From positions 25,284-89,283 of the forward strand of contig JALUUL010000076.1 of assembly GCA_027021385.1 (NCBI GenBank): a stretch of DNA of 64,000 nucleotides, read 5' to 3'. The notes below the pieces were generated by a model. It was not told the origin of the DNA and did not search any database. It saw only the letters and a list, made by a program, of their open reading frames with translations. The DNA comes from Planctomycetota bacterium. GTDB lineage: Bacteria > Planctomycetota > UBA1135 > GCA-002748355. The translations under genes were made by a program, and so were the position numbers. Positions 57,161-64,000 of this stretch are shown piece after piece; within the stretch, counting starts at the first letter, position 1, and each line of letters opens with the position of its first letter.

Positions 57161-58171
57161 ATGCTCTTCTACGCGGTCCGGCGCTTGCTGGGACTCGTCC
57201 CGCTTCTCTTCTTCGTCGTCCTCACGGTCTTCCTGCTCCTCCGTTCGGTTCCCGGGGACCCGGTGCGGAACCTTCTCGGCGAGAAGGGGAGCCGCGAGGA
57301 GCGGATGCGGATCGCGCACGAGCTGGGCCTGGATCGTTCCCTTCCGGTGCAGTTCGGGATCTACCTGCGCGGCCTCCTTCGGGGCGACCTCGGAACGAGC
57401 TACATCAAGAACCAGCGGAAGGTCGGGGAGGACATCGCCGAGCGCTTCCCGGCCACCGTCGAACTCTCCTTCTGCGCGATGCTCCTCGCCTGCCTGTTCG
57501 GGTTGACCGCGGGGATCCTCTCCGCCGTCCTGCGGGGTCGATGGCTCGACTACCTGGCGATGTTCCTCGCCCTCCTCGGGGTCAGCGTGCCCGTCTTCTG
57601 GCTCGGGCTCCTCCTGGTCATGGCGTTTGGGGGCAACGCCCCCTTCCCGTCGGGGGGGAGGCTGGACCTCGGCACCTTCTTCGATTTCGAGCCCACGACC
57701 GGTTTCTACCTCGTGGACAGCCTGCTCGAGGGGAACTGGGCGCTCTTTGGCGACGTCTGCGCCCATCTCTTTCTGCCGGCCGTCGCCCTGGCCACGATCC
57801 CGATGGCGGTCATCTCGCGGATGACGCGGAGTTCGATGCTCGAAACCCTCTCCCAGGATTTCGTGCGGACGGCTCGTGCGAAGGGTCTCCCGGAACGCCG
57901 GGTCGTCCTCCGCCATGCCTTCCGGGCGTCCCTGATCTCCATCCTGACGGTGCTCGCCCTCCAGTTCGGGACCCTCCTGGCCGGCGCGGTGCTGACCGAG
58001 ACCGTGTTCTCCTGGCCGGGGCTCGGGACCTACATCGTCGACGCGGTCAACAACAGGGACTACACGGCGGTCCAGGGCGGCATCCTGGTCATCGCGACGA
58101 TCTTCGTCCTCGCGAACCTTGCGGCCGACCTGTCCTACGCTCTCGTGGACCCGAGGTTGAAGAAGGCATGA
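57161..58171 (+). CDS. ABC transporter permease, DppB/OppB-like (orphan pair)
   Basis: 336 aa. LFYAVRRLLGLVPLLFFVVLTVF first TM, SVPGDPVRN, and EAA loop SSMLETLSQDFVRTARAKGLPERRVVLRHAFRAS. Forms a pair with the next gene (4-base overlap). No substrate-binding protein or ATPase gene accompanies the pair. Confidence 0.92.
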   Translation: MLFYAVRRLLGLVPLLFFVVLTVFLLLRSVPGDPVRNLLGEKGSREERMRIAHELGLDRSLPVQFGIYLRGLLRGDLGTSYIKNQRKVGEDIAERFPATVELSFCAMLLACLFGLTAGILSAVLRGRWLDYLAMFLALLGVSVPVFWLGLLLVMAFGGNAPFPSGGRLDLGTFFDFEPTTGFYLVDSLLEGNWALFGDVCAHLFLPAVALATIPMAVISRMTRSSMLETLSQDFVRTARAKGLPERRVVLRHAFRASLISILTVLALQFGTLLAGAVLTETVFSWPGLGTYIVDAVNNRDYTAVQGGILVIATIFVLANLAADLSYALVDPRLKKA

Positions 58172-59022
58172 GCCGCCGGGGAACGAGGTTCGTCCATGTG
58201 CTCCTGGGGCGGAGGTCGGCCCTCGTCGGGCTCGTCCTCATCCTTCTCCTGACCCTGGCGAGTCTGCTCCTGCCGGTCCTCCACGGGGGCGATCCGCTTT
58301 CCGGAACCGACGCCGCCGTGTTCCAGGGGCCGAGTCTCGCCCACCCCTTCGGCACCGACGGCCTCGGCAGGGATCTCATGCTCCGGGTGTTCTACGGCGG
58401 CAGGTTCTCGCTGCTGATCGGTTTCACCTCGGTCCTGTTCTCCATCCTGATCGGCCTCCCCCTAGGGGCGGTCGCGGGCTACCTCGGGGGATGGCCCGAC
58501 ACGGCCCTCATGCGCTTCGTCGATTTCATGCTTTCGTTCCCGAGCCTCCTGCTCGCGATCGTGCTGACCACGGTGTTCGGCGGAGCCAGCCTGCACAGCC
58601 TGATCCTCTCCGTCGGAATCGTCGGCATTCCCCAGTTCGCGAGGCAGATGCGGGCGGAGGTCCTCTCCCTCAAGGAGCGGGAGTTCGTGCTGGCGGCCCG
58701 GTCCCTCGGGTTCTCGCACTTCCGCATCCTGTTCCGGCACCTCCTTCCGAACGCGGTGGGTCCGATCACCGTCCTGGCGACGCTCCGGGTCGGAACCGCG
58801 ATCCTCGACGCCGCGGGGCTCTCCTTCCTGGGGCTGGGGGTCGAGGTCGGCGTCCCCGAATGGGGGACGATGATCAAGATCGGAAGGGACGAGATGAGCC
58901 GTTCGATCTGGACCGCCCTCTTCCCCGGGCTCGCCCTGACCGGCTCCGTGCTCGGCTTCAACCTCTTCGGCGACGGGCTCCGCGACGCCCTCGATCCCAA
59001 GCTCAAGGGCGTCCGATCCTGA
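58168..59022 (+). CDS. ABC transporter permease, DppC/OppC-like (orphan pair)
   Basis: 284 aa from ATG at 58168, overlapping the DppB-like stop. Standard-length DppC: HPFGTDGLGRDLMLRVFYGG near residue 60, TM segments, and EAA loop VLSLKEREFVLAARSLGFSHFRILFRHLLPNA. It has no N-terminal extension, unlike the DppC-like protein at 19407-20747. It could share ATPases with that operon. Confidence 0.93.
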   Translation: MSRRGTRFVHVLLGRRSALVGLVLILLLTLASLLLPVLHGGDPLSGTDAAVFQGPSLAHPFGTDGLGRDLMLRVFYGGRFSLLIGFTSVLFSILIGLPLGAVAGYLGGWPDTALMRFVDFMLSFPSLLLAIVLTTVFGGASLHSLILSVGIVGIPQFARQMRAEVLSLKEREFVLAARSLGFSHFRILFRHLLPNAVGPITVLATLRVGTAILDAAGLSFLGLGVEVGVPEWGTMIKIGRDEMSRSIWTALFPGLALTGSVLGFNLFGDGLRDALDPKLKGVRS

Positions 59023-59484
59023 ATCGCCCCCTCCCCCTCGCGGGGGAAGCCCGCCAAAATTCTGGCGCAGGGGGAGACCGAGGCCCGGGGTCCACGTCAC
59101 CGCCTTCAGGGCTGTAAGGACCCGGAGGGCAGGGGAAGACGAGGTTTCCCCGCCGCTTCCTGGGGGCCGGATGGAGGCCGCGAGTTGATTGAAAACAGGG
59201 CCTTTGTCAAGGAGAAAAGAAGATTGTGGGAAAATCTTACAAGCGCATAAACTATTGCGTATAAATGGCATGCGGTGTTTTGAGGGGTTTTGAAAGGCGA
59301 AAATTCAGAGGGAAGTTGCGTGGATTGGGGGGGATGCATAGAATCGCGGCCCTGATGGACCAACGATACTTGAGGGTTTCGCCATCATTCGACCTTGGCT
59401 GTGGCGATGGCTGTCGAAGCTCCACGCAATCCACGCAAGAGTGCGTTGCGCCCATCTCGAACCCAAGAGCCTGAAGGAGGCCGC
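59023..59484. other. intergenic region with nested hairpin and start of lower-GC tract
   Basis: 462 bases without a gene. After the permease stop, TCCCCCT (59032-59038) pairs with AGGGGGA (59069-59075) and the inner arms CGCCA (59052-59056) with TGGCG (59063-59067), which probably marks the transcript 3' end. From about 59160 the sequence becomes AT-richer and holds a promoter-like pair. Direct evidence for other genes is lacking. Confidence 0.45.
59237..59265 (+). promoter_or_regulatory. candidate sigma70-like promoter of beta-helix gene
   Basis: TTACAA (59237-59242) and TATAAA (59260-59265), 17 bases apart, in an AT-rich patch inside otherwise GC-rich DNA, about 215 bases before the ATG at 59485. 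The long leader is unexplained. Confidence 0.45.
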
Positions 59485-62001
59485 ATGATTCGTCAATTCA
59501 CCTCCCCCCCCCGTCAATACTTGTGCCAAGTATTGACACTCTTTCTTCTCTTCGCCGCCCTTTTCGCGATTCCAGTACGAGCGCAGACCACGCGTTCTTC
59601 GTTCACCCTGCACATGTATGTCGATCCCCTCTATGGGGACGACAATCTGGCTGCGACCTATAATCCCAAAGCCACCGGCTCCAGGATGCCCCTGATGGTG
59701 CACCGGACGTCCAAGACCCCCATTGGTGGGTATCTCCAGCATTTTCCCTACTCGTTTCGGACGGTGACGCAAGCAATATCCTTTATCAACAGCAATTTCA
59801 ACCCCCTTCCCTGGACCAATTCCAAGACTGGGAAGGAGATGAGAAAGATCGTCATCCATTGTCTCCCGGGATTGTACGGACCGACGGGTCCGGGAGGACC
59901 GAACATCGACCCCAACTCCGGCCTTCCCTGGAATGGGGAGGTCTTCCCGATCGGCTTGCCGGACAGGGTGAGCATCCAGGGGACTTCCGCTTTGGACACG
60001 ATCTTCGACGGCCGGGGCGACGAAGGCTTTGGGAGTTACATCTTCAGCATCCGGGCTCCGGGCAACGCCAATGTCGCCTTCGAGAACTGCATGATCGACA
60101 GCATTACGATCCGCAATGCGCACGCGACGGAAAGTGATGCCCCGCCCTTCGGTGCGGGAATCTACATCGACACCCAGGGGCAACATTTACGGATTTCGAT
60201 TTCCAATTGCTTCATCGTCCAGAACGATGTCGGTATCGCCCTTGGAGTTCCTAGTGGAGATGGTCCCGCCCTCTCTCCCATCATCGTGAACAACACGATC
60301 GCCTGGAATCAGATCGGGATCTGGAGCGGGCAACCTTTTCCGCAAACCTCTCCGTTTACCAACAAGGGGTTGGCGCTCCCCAGGATCTTGAACAACATCA
60401 TCGATTCGAATGGGCCGGGAATGAGCGGGGGGCTCAGCTGCTTCGAAGGGATCCTCGACAAGGACCTGCTCGTGAACGTTCCGGGTGGACCGAAGATGAC
60501 CTTCAACGCCTGGGATGGGCCCTTCAATACTCCGACCGCTCCCTATGGCCGGGCCAATCGAAGTGTCGCGGTGGGGAGCTGGCCGATCACGAGTCTTCGT
60601 GGAACCACGACCTACGCGACCCAGATCCTGGCCTCGGTGATCGACATCTCTCCGATCACGAAAGCGGGAACAACGACTCTGCGGGGAACCCTCTATATCA
60701 ACGATTTGTTCCGAAACGCGATGGCTGGGTATGATTACACTCCGCACGATTTCCGTTTGGCTCCGTTTTACAGCCTTTCGGATGGAAGTCCTCCCAGCCC
60801 CAGCAACTACAATGTCTGCGCGAACCGTGGCTACACGCTTCTCCCGATCTCCTTTGTGAGCAATGCCCCGCAGATCCTGACATTCCCCGGCCTCACCGGC
60901 CCCGGGGTCGGCCTCGATACCGAGTTCGCCCAGATGAATGCCTGGGACTATGACGCGGAAGGGTTCGGGAACTGGCGGATCACTCTTCTTTCCGGCTGGC
61001 CGACCTATACGAACCGGGGCTTTATCGATCTGGGCGCCGACGAGATCGACTCCTTGATCATGGCGGGGTACATCTTCCGGACCAGGATATTCAGCCGGAT
61101 GGTTCCCAACGGGCCGGGGACGGATTCGACCCCGATCTTCTTCGTCGATGCCCCCAATGTCACACTCAGGAAGCGCCCCACCTACACGGGGTATCTCGGT
61201 CAGGATTTCCTCGGCACTAATACCACTATAGACAATAGATGGTGGCAGCAGGCGCAGGCGAACCCGGCCCCTCCCGTGGCCAGCGTCAACTACACGGCGG
61301 AAGGAGCGACATCCTTTCGATGGTTGCAGATTACTACTAGGTCTTTCCGTTATTTCATGAGAAACCTGCAATGCGATTTCTCTCCGCACCTGATACTGGA
61401 CCCGCATCCCGTATGGGCAGTATGGTTTAATACTGAGTTTTCTTTCAATAATTTACCTTCTAGCGTGTACGGTTCCCACCCATGGTTCGACAATCCGGAC
61501 GTTCCTGACTCTAATAATACTCCCCTATCCCCCGACAACTGGAACCTTTACTACAATCCCGGCGGCGGGGGGGGAAGCGGTGCGAGGCCGGCTTCCGCCG
61601 TCTACGACGGGACCCTGAACCCTCCCGGCACCTGGTGGAATGCTCCGGGGAGTCCGGGCTCCTCTTTCCTTTATCCCGGGATCCCGACTGCGCAGTTCGG
61701 CCCCTTTGGAACCGGAGGCCCGACCTTCTACAGCACGGACTCCTGGGGGATGGGGGACAGCCAGGGCTTGGATGTGGCCCCGGACACGGGTTGGCATGGT
61801 TTCCGCTTCAATTGCCAGGTGGAGGAGAATGGGGTCTGGGGGAACCTGCAGTCCTTCTTGACCGTCAACGGCTTTGATCCGGGTAGCGCCCTCAAGGGAT
61901 ACAAGCTGCCGAAGGCCAAGCCGAAGGCCTCCGTGATCAAGTGGGCGGACGTCGAGAAGGCCCGGAAGCGTTTGGTCGACTATTTCCGGAACAAGCGTTG
62001 A
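59485..62001 (+). CDS. large exported right-handed beta-helix-like protein
   Basis: 838 aa from ATG at 59485, with AAGGAGG 5 bases upstream. Signal peptide at about residues 14-34 (LTLFLLFAALFAIPVRAQ). Residues ~60-350 look like a parallel beta-helix: IVIHCLPGLYGPTG, VSIQGTSALDTIFDGRGDEG, ISISNCFIVQNDVGIALG, IIVNNTIAWNQIGIWSG, ILNNIIDSNGPG. This is a DUF1565/NosD-like repeat pattern, with hydrophobic stacks and Asn ladders. The remainder is Gly/Pro-rich without recognised domain. Codon use is more AT-rich than the rest of the window, especially 61200-61530. A C9 run and a perfect inverted repeat lie in the first 18 codons. Function unknown. Confidence 0.78.
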   Translation: MIRQFTSPPRQYLCQVLTLFLLFAALFAIPVRAQTTRSSFTLHMYVDPLYGDDNLAATYNPKATGSRMPLMVHRTSKTPIGGYLQHFPYSFRTVTQAISFINSNFNPLPWTNSKTGKEMRKIVIHCLPGLYGPTGPGGPNIDPNSGLPWNGEVFPIGLPDRVSIQGTSALDTIFDGRGDEGFGSYIFSIRAPGNANVAFENCMIDSITIRNAHATESDAPPFGAGIYIDTQGQHLRISISNCFIVQNDVGIALGVPSGDGPALSPIIVNNTIAWNQIGIWSGQPFPQTSPFTNKGLALPRILNNIIDSNGPGMSGGLSCFEGILDKDLLVNVPGGPKMTFNAWDGPFNTPTAPYGRANRSVAVGSWPITSLRGTTTYATQILASVIDISPITKAGTTTLRGTLYINDLFRNAMAGYDYTPHDFRLAPFYSLSDGSPPSPSNYNVCANRGYTLLPISFVSNAPQILTFPGLTGPGVGLDTEFAQMNAWDYDAEGFGNWRITLLSGWPTYTNRGFIDLGADEIDSLIMAGYIFRTRIFSRMVPNGPGTDSTPIFFVDAPNVTLRKRPTYTGYLGQDFLGTNTTIDNRWWQQAQANPAPPVASVNYTAEGATSFRWLQITTRSFRYFMRNLQCDFSPHLILDPHPVWAVWFNTEFSFNNLPSSVYGSHPWFDNPDVPDSNNTPLSPDNWNLYYNPGGGGGSGARPASAVYDGTLNPPGTWWNAPGSPGSSFLYPGIPTAQFGPFGTGGPTFYSTDSWGMGDSQGLDVAPDTGWHGFRFNCQVEENGVWGNLQSFLTVNGFDPGSALKGYKLPKAKPKASVIKWADVEKARKRLVDYFRNKR
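59504..59537. repeat. C9 homopolymer plus perfect 10-bp inverted repeat within the first 18 codons
   Basis: Nine C residues at 59504-59512 (codons 7-10) are directly followed by GTCAATACTT (59513-59522), a 5-base spacer, and AAGTATTGAC (59528-59537). Both lie inside the signal-peptide coding region. A change in C-run length would shift the frame. Confidence 0.75.
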
Positions 62002-62051
62002 TTGCAGCCCTGCAATGTTGTCCGGGAAGGGTTTTCCCCCTTCCCGGACAA
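62001..62051 (+). repeat. two consecutive perfect stem-loops between exported-protein genes
   Basis: First stem ATTGCAG (62001-62007) / CTGCAAT (62010-62016), overlapping the stop codon. Second stem TTGTCCGGGAAGGG (62018-62031) / CCCTTCCCGGACAA (62038-62051), 14 bp perfect with a 6-base loop. There is no U-run, so it may be an RNA 3'-end stabiliser, processing site or attenuator. The ribosome site of the next gene (AGAAAGGAAT) begins about 7 bases after it. Confidence 0.8.
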
Positions 62052-62075
62052 GGGGTTGAGAAAGGAATAAAAAAA

Positions 62076-63674
62076 ATGAAGTCATTCCTTCTGGGCGGAT
62101 TGATCGCCTTGTCGCTTTCCGGGCCCGTCGAGGCCCAGTTCCGCTTCTCGACGAAGCTCGAGAAACTGGATCTCTTCAACCTGACGAGACCTTCGCAGTT
62201 CGGAGGAGCACGATTGAAATCCTACGATTTCGATCGAGATGGGCGGATCGAGGTCGTCTATCCCGGTCCCACCTGGGTGCTCTCAGGTGGGGGTAAACCC
62301 ACTGAGATGCGATTCTTGGATATCTATTCTGTCGACTTGAAAGGGGGATTGGTCCGTCGTTTGGACTTGATGCCGCAAGAGAAACGAAGGTCTGTTTCTC
62401 TAATTCTTCAAGTTGGGCAAGCCGATTTCAATGGGGATGGATGGGAGGATGTGTTCCATATCGATCTCGGTGTAGGTCCCAGGCTGTACCTTTTCTCTCC
62501 TACCAAGAAGACCTTCATCCCCACGCCGATGAAGATTGTATACCCAAAAATTTTTTCCGGCACGAAATTCCTCAGTCGATTCGAGTTGCATGATTTCAAT
62601 TCCGATGGGGTCCCCGACATCCTTTCCGCTCTTCCGGATAACGGGTTGCTCCTCTACTTGAGCCAAAAAAAGAACGGCGAGGTTTCCTGGGTGAATGTTT
62701 CCCGGAAGAATCTCCCGCTTCCCCCAAAGTCCTATGTTGTCCCAGTCGTCTTGGCGGATTTCGACGGGGATGGAGACCAGGATGCCTTCGTCGGACGGCA
62801 CCTGAATACCGACATCGTCCTGGAGAATCTCGGAGGAGGGCGTTTCCGCTACTGGCCCTACCCGACGCCGCCCACCTCCCTGGCGACCTTGTCCGCGGCG
62901 GTCGGGGATGTCAACGGGGACAATCTTCCCGACATCCTGATCGGGCACCAACCGGATTCGTCGGGGAAATCCTGCCCCCAGCCCCATGTCTGGATCAACC
63001 TCGGGAAGAAGGGTTTCAAGGCGGTACCCCTGAATCTTCCGGGGAAGTGCTGTTCAGCCTCGTTGGAAAGTTTTCTCGTCGACTTGGACCAGGACGGGGA
63101 TCTCGATGCGATTGCAAGCTCGTATTACGCCAACTGCGGGACCCTTTTCTACGAAAACGATGGGAGGGGCAACTTCAGACTCGTCGACCCGATCGGACCT
63201 CCCATCAACCAGTCGGGTAAAGATTGGGGGATCGTTCCGCTGGATTTCGACGGGGATGGGGATACGGACCTCATGATGCGGAAGTCCTATGTCTTTCCCT
63301 TTCCGTTGATCTGGCGAAACCTGAAACGACAACTGCACACGCCCAAGGGGCCACGGATCGGGCGGCCCTTCGAGATCGAGGTCTGGTCGCAGGACCCGCC
63401 GGCCTTCTTCTATGTCTTCTTCTCCTTCCAGGAGATGAAGATCCCCTTGAAATCCGGGGAGGTCTGGTGGCTGAACCCCCTGACGATGGCGAGGGGGCCG
63501 TTGATCCTCTTGATTCGGGGGATGCCCGACCCCTACCACCGCAAGTTTTCGTTCCCCTTCCCGAACCTCCCCCAACTGATCGGGAAGACCCTGTACACCC
63601 AGGCCGTCGTCTACACCCCGACGACCGAGGACAGGGTCCACGTCACCGGCGTCATGGTCGACAGGATCTGGTAA
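62076..63674 (+). CDS. exported FG-GAP/VCBS repeat protein
   Basis: 532 aa from ATG at 62076 with AGAAAGGAAT upstream. Signal peptide (SFLLGGLIALSLSGPVEAQ). Seven calcium-binding-type loops of integrin-alpha/VCBS blades are seen, in the forms DFDRDG, DFNGDG, DFNSDG, DFDGDG, DVNGDN, DLDQDG and DFDGDG, each followed by a hydrophobic strand. This indicates a seven-bladed propeller. The C-terminal ~110 residues form the beta-rich module shared with other exported proteins here, ending VHVTGVMVDRIW. Probably a surface or secreted adhesion- or matrix-type protein; role unknown. Immediately downstream of the beta-helix gene. Confidence 0.85.
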   Translation: MKSFLLGGLIALSLSGPVEAQFRFSTKLEKLDLFNLTRPSQFGGARLKSYDFDRDGRIEVVYPGPTWVLSGGGKPTEMRFLDIYSVDLKGGLVRRLDLMPQEKRRSVSLILQVGQADFNGDGWEDVFHIDLGVGPRLYLFSPTKKTFIPTPMKIVYPKIFSGTKFLSRFELHDFNSDGVPDILSALPDNGLLLYLSQKKNGEVSWVNVSRKNLPLPPKSYVVPVVLADFDGDGDQDAFVGRHLNTDIVLENLGGGRFRYWPYPTPPTSLATLSAAVGDVNGDNLPDILIGHQPDSSGKSCPQPHVWINLGKKGFKAVPLNLPGKCCSASLESFLVDLDQDGDLDAIASSYYANCGTLFYENDGRGNFRLVDPIGPPINQSGKDWGIVPLDFDGDGDTDLMMRKSYVFPFPLIWRNLKRQLHTPKGPRIGRPFEIEVWSQDPPAFFYVFFSFQEMKIPLKSGEVWWLNPLTMARGPLILLIRGMPDPYHRKFSFPFPNLPQLIGKTLYTQAVVYTPTTEDRVHVTGVMVDRIW

Positions 63675-63777
63675 GCAGAGGTGTGGTCTATTGCTGAGGC
63701 CCGATTGAGTCGTAGTTTGTGACGGTGCGCCTGCGAACGAAACGGAGCAAGGCAAGGTGTCCAAGGAGGCAACCACC

Positions 63778-63858
63778 ATGACACGGGGGGCAAGTTCCAC
63801 GTCGCCGGGCCTCATGGGCAGGGAGCTGGACCCGGGTTTGGCTCGTCGATTATATTGA
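63778..63858 (+). CDS. short ORF with strong ribosome site, ending just before an IS terminus
   Basis: 26 codons beginning MTRGASSTSPGLMGREL, with AAGGAGG 8 bases before the ATG. It stops at 63856-63858, about 16 bases before the IS-like inverted repeat. It may be the start of a gene disrupted or truncated by the insertion, or a leader peptide. Not similar to anything I recognise. Confidence 0.35.
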   Translation: MTRGASSTSPGLMGRELDPGLARRLY

Positions 63859-63873
63859 TATGCATGCTGATTA

Positions 63874-64000
63874 GGGCTCTTCAGGGTTTCCGGTGGGGAC
63901 GGGCTGATACGGGGAGCATGTCCAACCCTCCTTTGTGGAAATAGATGGCATGGATGAATCGGTCGAGATTGCGGTACCCGAAAGCTCGCCCCTTCAGCTT
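63874..64000 (-). mobile_element. right end of an ISL3-like insertion sequence (runs out of window)
   Basis: The terminal sequence GGGCTCTTCAGGGTTTCCGG at 63874 resembles ISL3-family inverted repeats (typically beginning GGCTCTTC). The reading frame inside belongs to a transposase C-terminus on the minus strand, with its stop 7 bases inside the repeat, a common arrangement in this family. The other end and the target duplication lie outside the window. Confidence 0.6.
63881..64000 (-). CDS. transposase C-terminal fragment (probably ISL3 family), truncated by window edge
   Basis: 39 codons open to the window edge on the minus strand, with stop at 63881-63883. The sequence contains KGRAFGYRNLDRFI and IYFHKGGLDMLP, a pattern I associate with C-termini of DDE transposases of the ISL3 type. 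The stop lies within the IS terminal repeat. The family call rests on that repeat and on the C-terminal pattern, not on the catalytic DDE region, which is outside the window. Confidence 0.6.
   Translation of the reverse strand, partial: KLKGRAFGYRNLDRFIHAIYFHKGGLDMLPVSARPHRKP

Noticed and set aside
59395..59484. Upstream start at 59395 for the beta-helix gene
   Set aside because: The added residues lack signal character; the ATG at 59485 has AAGGAGG and begins a proper signal peptide.

Overview
The window is a GC-rich, gene-dense bacterial chromosome segment. The adjacent DUF1800/DUF1501 pair, several large exported proteins with a shared C-terminal module, TPR proteins carrying an HExxH protease domain, and a Ser/Thr kinase point to a Planctomycetota-type organism or a close relative. 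This is inferred from gene content only; there is no rRNA in the window. Most genes sit in tight operons with 4-base ATGA/GTGA overlaps.

Layout. 0-3.1 kb: the end of a TPR/metalloprotease gene and two tandem tRNA-Gln genes. 3.2-7.9 kb, minus strand: a cobalamin riboswitch leads into an exported propeller-like protein, an exported alpha/beta hydrolase and a metallo-beta-lactamase-fold hydrolase. tRNA-Pro follows. 8.3-13.4 kb: ileS on the minus strand is divergent from purD-fur. 13.5-16.4 kb: the DUF1800/DUF1501 pair. 16.6-24.1 kb: a complete oligopeptide ABC operon (lipoprotein SBP, two permeases, two ATPases) ending in an M16 peptidase. 24.4-31.8 kb: a bacterial alpha-2-macroglobulin with an intact thioester motif, followed by PBP1C. 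31.6-37.6 kb, minus strand: an exported, membrane-anchored CobN/HmuS-like tetrapyrrole (de)chelatase and a repeat-rich exported protein. 37.9-43.5 kb, minus strand: a complete ISC iron-sulfur operon (iscR-iscS-iscU-iscA-hscB-hscA-fdx), divergent from a ygfZ-like gene. 44.8-51.8 kb: a SurA/PpiC-type isomerase, a malic enzyme, radC, a second TPR metalloprotease and a Ser/Thr kinase. 51.9-59.0 kb, plus strand: thiS-thiG-CPBP protease-gamma carbonic anhydrase-rpe-accD, an NYN-domain RNase-like gene and an orphan pair of peptide permeases. 59-64 kb: lower GC, two exported proteins (beta-helix and FG-GAP types), intergenic hairpins, a short ORF and the end of an ISL3-like insertion sequence at the window edge.

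Functional themes. Iron, Fe-S and tetrapyrrole biology recurs: Fur, the ISC operon with YgfZ, a B12 riboswitch and an HmuS-like chelatase. Envelope defence and remodelling is represented by alpha-2-macroglobulin/PBP1C, PpiC and two gluzincin proteases. Peptide import is represented by one full Opp/Dpp operon and one orphan permease pair. The most interesting lead is the cobalamin riboswitch in front of an uncharacterised exported protein, together with the exported chelatase-like gene about 24 kb away. The two may belong to one corrinoid or heme acquisition programme, but that link is hypothesis. The second lead is the 59-64 kb tract, where a C9 run and a perfect inverted repeat lie within the first 18 codons of a large exported protein.
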